Under the pieces are notes generated by a model that saw only the letters and a list, made by a program, of their open reading frames with translations, was not told where the DNA came from and searched no databases. A stretch of 64,000 bases of DNA from Taeniopygia guttata (Eukaryota; Chordata; Aves; Passeriformes; Estrildidae): positions 25,275,001-25,339,000 of the forward strand of contig NC_133064.1 in assembly GCF_048771995.1 (NCBI RefSeq), written 5' to 3'. Made by a program: the position numbers and the translations under genes. Shown piece by piece: positions 52,805 to 64,000 of this stretch (positions are counted from its first letter, which is position 1; every line of letters starts with the position of its first letter).

Positions 52805-53692
52805 TGTCATGGTTTGACACGGAAAAAGAATTTTTCTCGGAAGGAAGAGGTCAGTTTGGATATTGACCAATTGCAGGTGGACACGACTCTGAGAACACAG
52901 AGGGGTTAAAAGCAGAATTCCCAGGAGAACTCACTCTCTTTGGTTCTGGTCAGCACGCAGTGCAGGATCTCCCCTGCCCGGCCTGTGGCTGGGTGGTGGA
53001 GAGGAAAGCCATGTGGCCTTCGGAGGTAGGCCCAAGGGTGGAGGGACTGGAACTGGGCCTGGCCCCTGCAGATGGAATGGTGGAGAAAATCTGGAATGTC
53101 TCTGTTCCCCCTCCCCACCCCACCCCCACCAGTCTCTCTGGAGAGAGAGAGAGAGAGAAAGAGACAGCGGCGGTTTTGTCAGCAGTTCACCGCGGGGAAG
53201 GAGAAGAACGGGGCGGGGGGGGGGGGGCGGCGCAAGGTGCCCAGCTGCCTGTGGGAGCTGGAGCCTTGGCAGCGAGCCATCCTTGGGAGTCGGTACTTTT
53301 AACCCTTCCTTGAGAAAATGAAAGCTTTGTGAAATTTTTCTCCTCCTCAGTTTGAAAGAGAGGAAGAGAGACAGCCTGGGACCTGGGATGTTAGGAAAAG
53401 AAGATTGGGGTGGAAGATGATGGAGTGGCTTTTGGATGGACTTTTTCTTGGTAGCCACAGACTGAACCGATCTTCTCCTCCAAGAGAGACTGTATTTTAG
53501 GAGAATGCCGGTGAGCCAAAGAGACCTGCTTCAGCTGGGAAAAGACAGAAGTGGAGCGAACAGAGAAAAGTTAAGGAGGTTTGTGGTGGTGCCCCCTGTC
53601 TTCAGAGAAGAAGAAGAGAAGAAGATCTCTGTTCTTGGACCCTGTGCCCCAGGGGAAAATGGGGGGGCTGTGGTCCCAAAAATGAAAAACTG

Positions 53693-54037
53693 TGTGGTTC
53701 CCCCCCTCACGCGGCCCCTCGAATAATCCGACTAGCTCAGAGATAAGGGGCTGTGAGGGAAGGAATATCAGGAGAAGGGTAAAGATATTCAAAAGAGGCT
53801 CTTACCCCAGGAGGTTGGTACAGCTCTCTTTATTCTGTGTTGTCCATGTGGAGAGCAGGGCAAAAGAGGACGAACAGGAAATGTCAGGGGTCTATATAGG
53901 TTTTGGACAGGGTGGGCTTTCCTGGTTCTCCGCCAACCCCATTGGGGTAGAAAGGAGGGTCCAGGGATTATCTTGATCAGAGTCAAAAGGTCTCGGGGAA
54001 GGGGGGGGCACAGGGTGCCCATGAGATCACTGTAACA
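53693..54037 (-). mobile_element. Provirus F 3' LTR
   Basis: 345 bp. On the minus strand it starts TGTTACAGTGATCTC and ends GGAACCACA, with TATATAGACCCC as TATA box and AATAAAGAGAGC as poly(A) signal. The polypurine tract AAATAAGGGGGAGA lies just upstream on the minus strand (54038-54052). Confidence 0.85.
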
Positions 54038-54341
54038 TCTCCCCCTTATTTGTTAAACAACGTTACAGGAATTTACTGGGCTCAATTCAACCCTGAGCAG
54101 GATCTCGAACGCTAAGGTTACAAGGAACAAAATAACAAGGAGTAACAAAATTGATCTAACAATGGATGTCCACCACCCTGTGAATCCCCAGCCCTTAAAC
54201 ATTCTTTTCAGCATTTGCAGGATGACAACTTGCATGGGATTCATCATAGGGTTGAGTGGGAGGTAGGTTTTCTCTAAAAGGGAAAAACAGACATTTTAAG
54301 AACATGTTAAAATTTCAGTCTCTGCTGGAAACAATTCATGC

Positions 54342-57060
54342 TCAGGAACATTCCTCTTCTTCCATCCGGCGGCATCTTCTCTTTGAAACATCAGCTACTT
54401 GCTTCCTGTCCCCTTTTGTCTGTCCTGGATTCTTGGGGAAAAAAGGTTTTACCCACTTCTGGGGAATCCACCGAGGGCCTGAGGGATTATCTACACACGC
54501 ATAGCCACGACCCCAGGTTACAAGTCCATAGGGACCCTTGGTTTCCCAAGTTTCTGGATCCCTAATCAAGACCGGGGGATGCTGAGACAATTTGAACTGG
54601 TTGCCACTGTTAAAGTGACGCACAACCGGTGGACTCATATTTTCAAATGAACAGTTCAGAAAATTGGTCGTAAACATGTCTTTACAGAGCCTCTCTCGTG
54701 AAGAAATCCATGGAGCTGAGCTGTTTTGTTTCTTCAATACCTGCTTGAGCGTCTGGTGTGCACGCTCGACTACAGCTTGACCTGTGGGGGAATGGGCAAT
54801 GCCAGTCTTATGTTCCACTCCCCACTGTTGGAGAAATTCCAGAAACTCCTTGGATATATATGCTGGGCCATGATCTGTTTTAATAGTTTTTGGAACCCCC
54901 AATACTGAAAATGCTTGCACTAGGTGCTGCTTGGCATGCGCAGCCTTTTGTCCTCTATGAGCAAGGGCATACACTGCCCCGAGAATGTGTCCACGCTTAC
55001 ATGAACGCATTCAAGGCGACCAAAACTCTGAATGTGTGTGATGTCTGTCTGCCATACCTCACAGCTGCCAAGGCCTCTGGGGTTTACCCTCATGCCAAAT
55101 GATGGCACGGCCTGGAGCTGACAATTAGGACAGTTGGTCACAATGGCTCGGGCCTGGCTCCGTGTTATCTGGAACTGTCGAATCAAACCTGGCACATTCT
55201 GATGGTAGTGCTGGTGACTCAGTTTTGCCTGTTGGAAAACATCAGGGAGACATGCTTTTTCAACTGGTGCAGCAAGGGAGTCTGCTTTGCAATTCCCCTC
55301 TGCAATCTCACCTGGTAAATCAGTGTGTGACCTCACATGCATCACAAAGAATGGATGCTCTCGGTGAGAGATTAAATAAATTAGCCTTGAGAGCAACCTG
55401 AAGAGATGTTCATTTTCTATTTCTTTGAGCATAGCCTGCTCCGCCCTGGACACTACATGTGCCACATAGGCAGAGTCTGTCACCAAGTTGAATGGCTCAG
55501 AAAACTTCTCAAAAGCTCTCACCACTGCAGCGAATTCAGCCACCTGGGGGGATCCCTCCACAAGCTCAACATCAGCTTCCCAAAGCTGAGTCTGTGGATT
55601 TCTCCAAGTCATCACCGACTTGTGGGAAGCCCCAGAGGCATCCGTGAACACTGTGAGAGCCTTGAGTGCCCTCTGGCTCCTTTCCTCTTGAGGAATGAGG
55701 TGGAATTCCTCATTGAACAACTTGTGAGACGGGGCATGGACTGATATTTGTCCCCTGTAGCTGTCCAGAGATAGCTGGAGACTGGCACTGCTCTGGAGCA
55801 AATGCTCAAACATCCCTTTGGTCAGTCTCTCAGGAGAGTTCCTTCCCTCTTCAGAAAGCCTGACTGGAAGGTGGATACATGCTTACAAGTCACACCCTGC
55901 TAATTCGCACAACCTCACCCTGGCCTTCTGAATCAGCTTTGCTATCAGCTCTTGTGGCCTAGTGATGGTTTTGGATCTTTGGAGCGATAGGAAAACCCAT
56001 TCTATGATTAAGAGTGGATCCTTCTGCCCCTCGGTCCATTGGAAAATCAACCCATGCAGGTGTGGCAGCTTTCCTAGAACAATGAACTGGAAAGGCACGT
56101 TTGGGTTACACCGATGTGCCTGCCTCTCTGACAAGGCCTTCTGTACCTTTTCGATTGCTGTCTTTGCCTCTGGGGTCAGTTCTCTGGGGGAGGCCAGCTC
56201 CCTTGCCCCTTTCAAAAAATTGAAGAGAGGTTCCAGGTCCTCATTTGTGAGGCCTAGCCAGGGCCTTACCCAATTTAAAGACCCACACAGCGAGTGGAGG
56301 TCTGCTAGTGTTCTGGGGTTGCCACTGATCTCCAATTTTTGAGGGAAAATAGTCCTTGCAGTGATTTCTAGGCCCAGGTATCTCCAAGGTGGCATTCTTT
56401 GAAGTTTGTTTTTCTGCAATTAAAATCCAACAGAGGTTAAAACTTTAACCACTAGGTCAAGCGTGTACTGGAGTATAGAGTCATCGGGAGCACACACAAG
56501 CACATCATCCATGTAGTGAAGGATGATGGCATCCTTTCTCTCTGCATGTACTGGAGACAGTAGTGCTGCTACATACTGTTGGCATATGAAAGGGCTGGAT
56601 TTTAGACCTTGGGGCAAAACTTTCCAGTGGTAACATTTCATCGGGGCTTCCCGATTGATGGTAGGAACTGAAAATGCAAACCTCGGGGCATCTTCAGGGT
56701 GCAATGAAATCTGGAAGAAACAGTCCTTTATATCTAATACAGCTAATTTCCAGTCCTGGGGAAGCATAGCTGGACTAGGCATCCCGGGTTGGAGAGGTCC
56801 CATGTCCTCTACAATTTTGTTTATCTCTCTGAGATCGTGGAGCAATCTCCACTTATCCTTCCTAGGCTTCTTTATTACAAAGACTGGGAAATTCCAAGGG
56901 CTGTCTGTTTCTTGCATGTGTCCTTGAACTACCTGCTCCTCCACAGTTTTTTCAAGCGCCTCGAGTTTTTCACTGCTTAAAGGCCACTGTGCTACCCACT
57001 TTGGGGTGTTATCCAACCACTTTAACTTGTGGGCAGGGCGCTCCACAGTGGCTACTTCTA
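54342..57060 (-). pseudogene. pol: Provirus F pol: RT, RNase H, integrase
   Basis: Read from 57046 down. [55 protein letters not shown] (YMDD), a stop at 56420-56422, MPPWRYLGLEITART. After a stop near 55883-55885, RNase H: LTVFTDASGASHKSVMTW, VEGSPQVAEFAAVVRAFEKF, HVRSHTDLPGEIAEGNCKAD. Integrase: HQHYHQNVPGLI...CPNC, WQTDITHIQSFGRLEC, a frameshift near 54990, IKTDHGPAYISKEF and AVVERAHQTLKQVL, then KSPPVLIRDPETWE-like and GLVTWGRGYACV blocks. All catalytic motifs are visible. Close relative of E. Confidence 0.87.
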
Positions 57061-57983
57061 AAAATCCTGGGGTGCCTTAGGAATAATTAACTGGACTCTC
57101 CATTGGGACATGGTATCTCTCACCCACAGAGGAGCCTTATAGTCTGCAACAAATGGACGAACACTTGCCAATTTCCCATCAGGTCCCTCAATTTGCACTA
57201 CATTTTTTGAAATTTTTCCAATGTAGTTCCCCCTATACCCTGAAGTTTGCCTGCCACAGGTTGCAATTCCCAGTGTGGGGGCCACATGGTTTTAGGTATC
57301 ACTGTGATGTCTGCACCTGTGTCCAGAACCCCTTCCACCTGAAGGTGCTCTGACCTATGTGCTAGGTTGCATGCCATGGAGGGTCTATCCTCTCCTACTA
57401 CCTCTGCCCAGTAGACTTCTGGTGATTTTCCTTCCACTGTTACTTCTACTGGGATGGGAACGGCTTGTGCCAGAATTCGCCCCTTTTCTAGATAGAATGG
57501 AGGGTGCAAACAGCGTGCCAACAGCATAAGGCTGGATATTTTCCCCTTTGTAGTCATGGGAACTATTTCAATCTCTGAAGGCGTGTATGCTGTGTCCCCA
57601 ATAACGAAATACTCACTGTCCAGTTCCATATCGTACGCCTGCAGGTTTTGTGAGCTCTTTGACAGGTCCACTACAATAACTTTCCAGTCAGTGGATCTGA
57701 AATGAAATCCTTTTGCACTCACTAGGTGAGGTCGGCCTAATGGCTGCCAAACCTTGTTAATTATACATTTTACATTTTTATTTTTCTCTCCCCTCCCACC
57801 ATGATTCCCACCCTCCCCCTTATTTGTTAAGAGAGAGGCATTGTCCCGTTTGGGTCCCGCTATATTTATGTCTTTGCGCATAGCAGTGGGCTCGCGCTGT
57901 GCCCTCAGTTTTTTTGTTTGTTGATCTGTCTCTGGTTCTGGTTTTGAGGACAGCGTCTGGCAAAGTGTCCTGGTTTCTTCCAA
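57061..57983 (-). pseudogene. pro: Provirus F dUTPase-like region and protease
   Basis: Open from 57983 to 57198 on the minus strand. The first part (KGFHFRSTDWKVIVVDLSKS; LDSEYFVIGDTAYTPSEIEI; EKGRILAQAVPIP) matches the dUTPase-like region of E. The protease then reads VEGVLDTGADITVIP (DTG intact) and LQPVAGKLQGIGGTTLE. A frameshift near 57240 leads to VRPFVADYKAPLWVRDTMSQ, where the usual GRD is VRD, and a stop before RT. The start overlaps the gag end in another frame. Confidence 0.78.
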
Positions 57984-59649
57984 TGCAGGCAGATGGTGTG
58001 CTGCAGCTGTTGTGATGACCTAGGTTGCTTCCTTGGGCTTGGTGCAACAGTGGCAACAGGCTGCAGTTCTGCAGATGCTGTATGACTGTCAGGAGTATCG
58101 AGCAGCTCTGCCCTCCTGGCGCAGGCATCAATCATCTGAGTGAGACTAGGTGCTGGGTCGAGAGGAAGACTGAGAATAATCCTACGACAGGTCTCATTTG
58201 CATTCCTCTGAGCCATTTCTTTAATCAACTCTGTTTGTACCCTGGTGTCTTGCACCTGTTTTTCAACTTGGCTTCTCAAACGATCCACAAACTGTAAAAA
58301 ACTCTCAGAAGGAAACTGTTTAATGTTAATATAGCTGCATTTAACCTCGGTTCCTGGTAATTGATACAAAGTCTTTTCTGCAGCATTACAGATTTTTTCC
58401 AAAACCGACCTAGATAACAGTCTGGTTTGTTTTTCTGGGCATTGCATGTCTCCTTTAATGCATAAATGATGTATTGTAATAGTATTGCCATCACTGTCAA
58501 GGGCTTTACTGGGTGTATGTTGTATTTCTTGTAAAACTGCTGTCAAAGCCAATTTCCACTTATTTTCCCATATCTCATATTCAGAAGGTGTTAGTAAACA
58601 ATTAAACAAGTCAGTGACATCTTTATGTACCATTTCATTTTAATTAAATGTTGCCCTTATCATCCCTTTAAAAATCTCGCTGGACCTCCCAAATTCTCTC
58701 TGAACTTTACAGATTTCAGTTTTGTCTCTATATGGTAGTGATTGATATGTTCTATTACTGTTTCTCCTTCCTAAATAAACAACTGGTGCTACAGATGGTA
58801 TAGATTCCTCAGTAGAGGCAGGGTTATGTCTCCCCACCACCCCTCCAGTCCCGGTGAGAGGCAGCTCGCACCTCCGTCCCAGGGTTTTGGTGCCTCAGTG
58901 CAAACTCGGGCCCCGCCCATGCTCTGAGCTGCTGGGCTGCCCTGACCTCCCCCCATGCTGTCCTCAGCTGCGGGGCTCGGAGGTGTGCAGTGGCCGGCCC
59001 CGCCCCTGTTCCCGGGGCAACACGGGGGCTGGCCCTGATATGGAGGGTGTGGGGAAGCGGTGGGAGAAAGGAAGGCATTGGAGGAGAGGGTGGAAGAGGG
59101 GTTGGAGTGTGGGGGAGGGAAAGGAATGTGAGGAAGAGGGGGAGGGGGTTGGGGATCGGGTTGGAGCACATGGTCGCCGCCATGATCCCGCTGCGTGTGT
59201 TTCAGAGACGCTGCAGTGCTCTCTGGAGAGAACTCCGGACTATATTTCTCAGAAGGACCAGGTGTTAGAAGGGGATAAGGGGTGGGTGAAGGGGTTTCAG
59301 GGCTGGGATATTGAGGAGGTGGGCAGGTTGGGGAAAAGGGAGTATTCGGACTGTGATTCTGTGTTCGTATGCTTTTTTCTGCTTCCAAAAGCTTTTTTCG
59401 TGCTTGTAAAAATATCAGAATAAATCGAGAAGCTTTATGTTCACCATTTTCGACTTTTAAAGTTAATATCTGTCCAATTTGGTCCCAAAAAGAAAGCGAA
59501 TTCAGGTATTGCACAGTGAAATTTGGTATTTCTGCTGTTAGCCAGCATACGAAATGCAGGAGGAGCTTGTTTGAGAACGATACATTGTTTAAAATATTGC
59601 TAAGGTGTGTTACTGTGCTCTTTTGTACCAGTGACAGTTTTGTATCCAT
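57905..59649 (-). pseudogene. gag: Provirus F gag
   Basis: Starts at 59649 with MDTKLSLVQKS: the matrix has Asp where class II Gag has the myristoylated Gly. Matrix (LLHFVCWLTAEIPNFTV) and a Pro-rich linker (TPFSPTCPPPQYPSPETPSP) run to about 58789. Frame breaks precede capsid (KTEICKVQREFGRSSEIFKG; VTDLFNCLLTPSEYEIWENK), with a major-homology-like KQFPSESFLQFVDRLRSQVE and AQRNANETCRRIILSLPLDP. The nucleocapsid knuckle reads CLHWKKPGHFARRC: the second Cys is Trp. It ends at 57905. Confidence 0.84.
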
Positions 59650-60229
59650 TATTTTAATCGTGTCGCTGGTCTATTCTCCACCAGACTTAGAACGCAGCAC
59701 AAATTAATTAAACTTCCCTCCGTGGAAATCCGGGTGCAAGGGAGGCGGGAGGAGGGGCGGTTGTCTCGCTGCTCGCCAGGGCTTCTCCTGCCCTCTCTCT
59801 GGGGACAGGGTTGTCCCGCCGCTTGCCAGAGCTCCCTCCCGTCACTTCTCCCCTGGGGAACGTGGGTACTCTCAGCCCACCGGTTCCACGCTGTCTTGCA
59901 GAGGGTCCCTGGCACCCCCTCTCGCAAGCAGCCCCCCACAGTCACTTATGGTAACTCCTCCAAGCCAGGCGCGGTCCCGGGTGACGCGACGAAGGACTCA
60001 CCAAACCTGTGAACTGCGGGGTTCATCTGTGAACTCATCTGGGGTCCCTCTCCAGCCAGCTCGCCTGGGATACTCAGGAAAGGTCCCCAACTTTTCCCTG
60101 TCATTCAAAGCCTTTAAAGGCAGCTAGAGTACTAGGGCAGTTGACTGTCCCAAAAGCTATTCGAGATCCTTTGAAAGAAGGACTCCAGCTTCTGCGTGGG
60201 TTCAGAGGCAGCACACGTTGGGCGCCAAC
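59650..60229 (-). other. Provirus F leader and primer-binding site
   Basis: On the minus strand the primer site TGGCGCCCAACGTGTGCT occupies the complement of 60210-60227, tRNA-Lys type (14 leading matches). The leader is GC-rich and has no supported gene. Confidence 0.78.
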
Positions 60230-60573
60230 TGTGGTTCCCCCCCTCACGCGGCCCCCCGAATAATCCGACTAGCTCAGAGATAAGGAGCTGTGAGGGGAGG
60301 AATATCAGGAGAAGGGTAAAGATATTCAAAAGAGGCTCTTACCCCAGGAGGTTGGTACAGCTCTCTTTATTCTGTGTTGTCCATGTGGAGAGCGGGGCAA
60401 AAGAGGACGAACAGGAAATGTCAGGGGTCTATATAGGTTTTGGACAGGGTGGGCTTTCCTGGTTCTCCGCCAACCCCATTGGGGTAGAAAGGAGGGTCCA
60501 GGGATTATCTTGATCAGAGTCAAAAGGTCTCGGGGAAGGGGGGGCACAGGGTGCCCATGATCTCACTGTAACA
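60230..60573 (-). mobile_element. Provirus F 5' LTR
   Basis: 344 bp, nearly the same as the 3' LTR (small differences such as GAGCTGTGAGGGGAGG versus GGGCTGTGAGGGAAGG). Minus-strand end GGAACCACA, two bases before the primer site. Confidence 0.87.
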
Positions 60574-61123
60574 ATACTGAACTTTTGTTTTTTCCCCTCT
60601 TGGCAGGGCATCCTTGAGAGGAAAAATCCTAAAAGTGGTCTGTCCATCCATGCATTGCTGGTGAGAGCACTGTGCATGGAAAGGAGACGTTCACCAGTGG
60701 AAAACATTTTTCTCCGGGCGGTGCAATGTGTGACATGGAAACACAGGATGTGGCAGCTGTGTTTCTTGGGGGGGGTCTGTTGCACAGGAGAGGCTCCTCT
60801 CTCCCTCGATGGACTGGGTGTTGATTATCTGGAGGGTGGAAACCTGATTGGGGTCCAGATTGTGTCTCACTGTGGTTTGTTGGAGTTGGGCGGTGGGAGC
60901 AGGAATGCTTTGGAAGGTTTTCATTCTGAATTTTGTGTGTGTTTCTTTCTTTCTTTTTTCTTTTATAGTAGCATAGTAGTAGTAGCTTAATAAAGTTTTT
61001 TTCTTGTTATTAGGCTTGGGCCTTCTTTGCTCTGTTCTAAATCGCATTTCACAGCATTCAATTGAGAGATTGCATTTTCATGGGGGCACTGGCATTGTGC
61101 CAGTGTCAAACCATGACACTTTC

Positions 61124-61440
61124 CCATCTACAGGTAGATGGGTTGTCCAGGTACCATCACTTATTGCCCATACAAATTGTCCTGGACTTCGAAGAGTACT
61201 TTTGGTACATCCTACAAATATTTTATAATTCACTTTACCCTGTTTGTGTTTGATACCTCTGCAGGCACAACCAATTTGTAAGGCTACTGCCAGTGGTGGC
61301 ATTTGTTTTATTTCTGTATCATCAGAAGTGCAGTCATAAGTTTTATTACATGCCCACCAACTTACTTTTTCTGCCTTTATTCTACTACTAGTGGCAGTGT
61401 TCACTACTGCTGGATCTGTTTCTAAAGCCAGGGAACCTCA
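61124..61440 (-). pseudogene. env: Class II-like env SU fragment
   Basis: On the minus strand one frame is open for about 105 codons: ALETDPAVVNTATSSRIKAE, VSWWACNKTYDCTSDDTEIK, LQIGCACRGIKHKQGKVNYK and FVWAISDGTWTTHLPVDGKV. The Cys/Trp pattern and an NKTY sequon fit a retroviral surface subunit, but the assignment is by style only. It touches the G 3' LTR stub on the left (joint at about 52800/61119) and is cut on the right by the LTR of provirus I. Confidence 0.55.
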
Positions 61441-61816
61441 GGAAAACGGGAAACTGGACAAGACAAACGCACATCCAATCAATATGATTAATGCAACGTT
61501 CTCCGTTTATTCAAAATCAGGCGGTAGTTTATATAAGCTTCTATATAGTTTACAGAAACAAAGACACTCTGATTGGTAGGCTAACATTGTTTACCTTTTC
61601 CTTAAAACGGCCTACACTGTACACCATAAAACCTATACTAGTTCACACCCCGTGGTCCCCACAGTACCTTAAGACTATTTTCTATCTGCGCCACAACTCT
61701 GAATTTCTAACTGCGTCAGAGGCCTGAAGGCCCCACCAGGCCTCAATCTGAGGCCTAGCCTGGAGTAGCTCAACTTTCACAATTCATGCCCTCTTTCTCT
61801 CAAAAATGCTGCAACA
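61441..61816 (-). mobile_element. Provirus I 3' LTR (family X copy 3)
   Basis: On the minus strand it starts TGTTGCAGCATTTTTGAG after the tract AAAAGAAAAAGAGGGAAT, has TATATAAACTACC as TATA box, AATAAACGGAG as poly(A) signal, and ends near TTCCCGTTTTCCTGA. It is homologous to 3708-4115 and 37394-37808. The low-coordinate end is approximate. Confidence 0.78.
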
Positions 61817-63851
61817 ATTCCCTCTTTTTCTTTTGAGCTACTCAGGCTGGAGTGAAGGCGCAATGAACTAAATTTTTGCACACACTGTAAAAAACACGGT
61901 ATAACAATTTAAATAACTATAAAGATAAAAAAAAGTGCAATACCCTTTGACCCAGCTAACATGAAAGAAACAATCTTAATTTTAAACATAAACTATAACT
62001 TCGAATAAACTAACTTCTGATAAATCTAACTTCACACTTATGATATTTCAACTTATTTTTCTGTACTCTACAAAATTAATTTTCATCAGAACTGGGTTCA
62101 TCAGGGATGTTCCCGGCAAACTGTTGTTGTTCACGTTGTTATCACTGCGGGTTGATATCTTTTTCATCTATTTTTTAAAATTCTGTTTCTGCCTTTTCGT
62201 ATCAATGCAGCAAGAGCATCTGTCCTGTCCATCACACGACTTCTTGGTTGGATGGGTAAAAACACTCACTCAAGTAGAATTTCTGCTGATCCACGTTGGG
62301 ACCTCCCTCTTTTTCTTTTGCCATTGAAAGACAATGGCAAGATGAACAGAAAAATCACAGGCATTACTAAAACTTATTAAAAACTTAGCAAAAAAAAATT
62401 CTATAACATCATTAAAAACACACTTATAAAAAAAAAACTCAAAGCCCACGATCTTCTGTGGGTGAAACACAAATCTTTGCACAATCCACTTTTGCTGTGC
62501 ATCCTCTGATCCACTTGTGGAGACATCAGTGCCCTCTTGCAATTGATAAGTTCCACATTCTTCACTGAAATCCATTTAGATTCTGCACCTGTTAAAACAC
62601 AAACAAACCCAACACCCCCACAGGGACTGGAGGGTCCTCTCTCAATTCTGTTCCCTAAAACTTGCATGAAGAAATTGAAATATCAACATCTTTGTTATAA
62701 ACATGAAAAACATTAAGAACAAAACAATGCATATAGTAAAGAAACTAACAACAAATAAAAATCAATCAAATAATACACAATCAATATTACATATAAAATC
62801 ACAGTTACCAAGTGCTACACTATCAAATTGTCATCCCAGAGTCTGCAGCAGCTGAAAAACCTTAAAACAACAGAGATTTGGATAAAACATGTCCGGATCA
62901 TGTCTCTCCAAAACCTCCTTTGAGGCTCAGCTGTCCTGTATGGTCAAATTGTCAAGCCAAAAGGACTTGAATACTTTTTTGATGCAGAAAACATCTGGAT
63001 CAATCACACCATCCACGTAGAGCCAGAGCCTGGCCAGAGCTCGAACTCTAATTGGAGGATATGTTTAAAACAAAAGTCTTAAAAATAACAGTTATAAGTG
63101 AAAAACCTTATTATTAACAATTTATCAAAACATCAAATAATTGAACCTGTCTAAAATTTGTTTCAAGACAAAAATTCTCTAAATACAACAAACCTTTTCT
63201 TCAAAAATCTGAGAATTTGAAGTCTGAAATCTTGAACCAGAACTTGGACTATAAATTTTTAAAAGATGAACTGCAGCTGCATAGAAAATTGAATAAAGAA
63301 AACACATGAGTAGTTAAAAAATCAAACACACAGGATCCTGAAAAATACATCTTACAATCAAGCACTTAAAAAACTCATAAAACATATGAAAACTGACTGT
63401 AAATATTAAAACAACACCTCAATACCTTAATATCTTAATAATAATTCTTATCACAAAAATCAGACAACTTACATTATATGATCAACCTATTAACAAGAAA
63501 TGTTTAAAATAGTTTAAAACAATCTTGTCAAGCATTCATATAACATTAGTAACAATCACTACTTATCATTACCTATAAAAACTTGACAATTATCATTTAT
63601 CTTATTATCTATAAAAACTCAAAAACAGAAATTGTGAACTCAATGCCAACATTCCATCTGACTGACTTTTCTCAAATCTTTGTTTTCAAAGACATTTTTA
63701 GCAATTAAATCATTATTAACATTTCTATCCTTTTTTTTTTTTTTTTTTTACAGTAATTTTCATCCACATTGTATTTGAAATAACTTTAATTTGCATAATG
63801 TCCATCCATCTTGGCATCATGGAAAACACTCAGTATTGCTATACTTTTTCA
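61817..63851 (-). other. Provirus I interior without recognisable pol or env
   Basis: About 2 kb of AT-rich sequence. The polypurine tract is at the complement of 61817-61837. I see no RT, RNase H or integrase motif. Short minus-strand stretches (YVDGVIDPDVFCIKKVFKSF near 62950-63010; a 90-codon frame at 62667-62401) look protein-like but unassigned. A T-run lies at 63731-63749. It may be a deleted or non-autonomous provirus. Confidence 0.45.
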
Positions 63852-64000
63852 TTACGTCTTTTGTCTCCTTGTGTTGTTGCTTGATAAAGCAGCTGCAATG
63901 ATGTGTCCTTGTTGTTCAATTGCATCCTGGATGGTTGCGACGAATGCCGCAGCTTGGTTGCTCTGTTCTGCGCGTGTGGCTCTGACAAGCATCTCATCGA
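63852..64000 (-). pseudogene. gag: Provirus I gag C-terminus (partial, tentative)
   Basis: The minus strand reads DEMLVRATRAEQSNQAAAFV, then an Ile/Gln/Ala-rich helix ending RRQKT and a stop (complement of 63852-63854). It resembles the alanine-rich end of alpha/class II capsid regions such as LVDACNRLGTPEPAAAMQAE in B. It runs off the window, so the rest is unseen. Confidence 0.4.

Larger units (their letters stand above)
53693..60573 (-). mobile_element. Provirus F (class II), minus strand, whole span
   Basis: Two near-identical LTRs (53693-54037, 60230-60573) bracket gag-pro-pol on the minus strand. Flanks are AAACTG (53687-53692) and ATACTG (60574-60579), a 6-bp duplication with one mismatch. 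There is no env. The provirus interrupts the 1.4-kb LTR above. Confidence 0.9.
52805..61118 (+). mobile_element. 1.4-kb-family solo LTR, copy 3, split by provirus F
   Basis: Starts TGTCATGGTTTGACACGG and ends GTGTCAAACCATGACA, with a perfect 5-bp duplication CTTTC (52800-52804 and 61119-61123). The LTR itself is 52805-53692 plus 60574-61118. AATAAAG lies near 60991. The break at ...GAAAAACTG / ATACTGAAC corresponds to the uninterrupted GAAAAACTGAACTG in copy 1 (near 30552). Confidence 0.9.

Noticed and set aside
58854-59423. Plus-strand frame of about 190 codons over F gag
   Set aside because: It is antisense to the proline-rich gag linker of F and has no independent support.

Overview
This window looks like bird DNA, most likely a songbird. 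Three things point there: a decayed CR1-type LINE fragment at the left edge, LTR families of passerine type (recognised from memory, not from a search), and the absence of any recognisable host exon, tRNA, rRNA or CRISPR. Almost every base belongs to a retroelement. The density and depth of nesting would fit a non-recombining or heterochromatic compartment such as a W chromosome, but that is inference. I name the proviruses A to I. A, C1, C2 and G are gammaretrovirus-like (class I). B, D, E and F are betaretrovirus-like (class II). H and I are minus-strand remnants.

Left edge (1-6115): a CR1 fragment, then a patchwork of solo LTRs inserted in one another, a (GGAA)n microsatellite, and the 3' LTR plus Env remnant of provirus H (minus strand).

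Central nest (6116-38454): provirus A (LTR, gag, UAG, protease, RT, RNase H) is split inside its RT by provirus B (9954-36840). B's gag is split by C2 (12488-28591, flanked by AGCTA). C2's 5' LTR is split by C1 (12534-19229, flanked by CCCAG). C1's pol is split by an antisense LTR (14334-15218). This gives five levels, most joints marked by target-site duplications (TSDs). B also carries four further LTR insertions and A one more. C2 is the best preserved class I element: tRNA-His primer site, gag, in-frame UAG, pro-pol, an unassigned cysteine-rich ORF between pol and env, and an env frame of 526 codons without a stop.

Right nest (38455-61123): class II provirus D keeps only its LTR, leader and gag, whose proline-rich linker has swollen into about 1.1 kb of CT-rich repeat followed by a long Pro/Ala-rich stretch. 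Class I provirus G interrupts D's gag. Class II provirus E (43181-50871; gag-pro-pol, no env, only a few lesions in pol) sits in G's leader. G's 3' end carries a 1.4-kb-family LTR (52805-61118, TSD CTTTC), which is split by minus-strand class II provirus F (53693-60573).

Right edge (61124-64000): a minus-strand env fragment, then provirus I (3' LTR, polypurine tract, about 2 kb of AT-rich sequence without recognisable pol, and a gag-like C-terminus running off the window).

Nothing here forms a working host pathway. The logic is that of proviruses: LTRs supply promoter and poly(A) signal, a tRNA primes at the PBS, gag-pro-pol is made by UAG readthrough (class I) or frameshifting (class II), and env is present only in class I elements and in H. 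Apart from the C2 env frame, every coding region is broken by stops, frameshifts, deletions or insertions.
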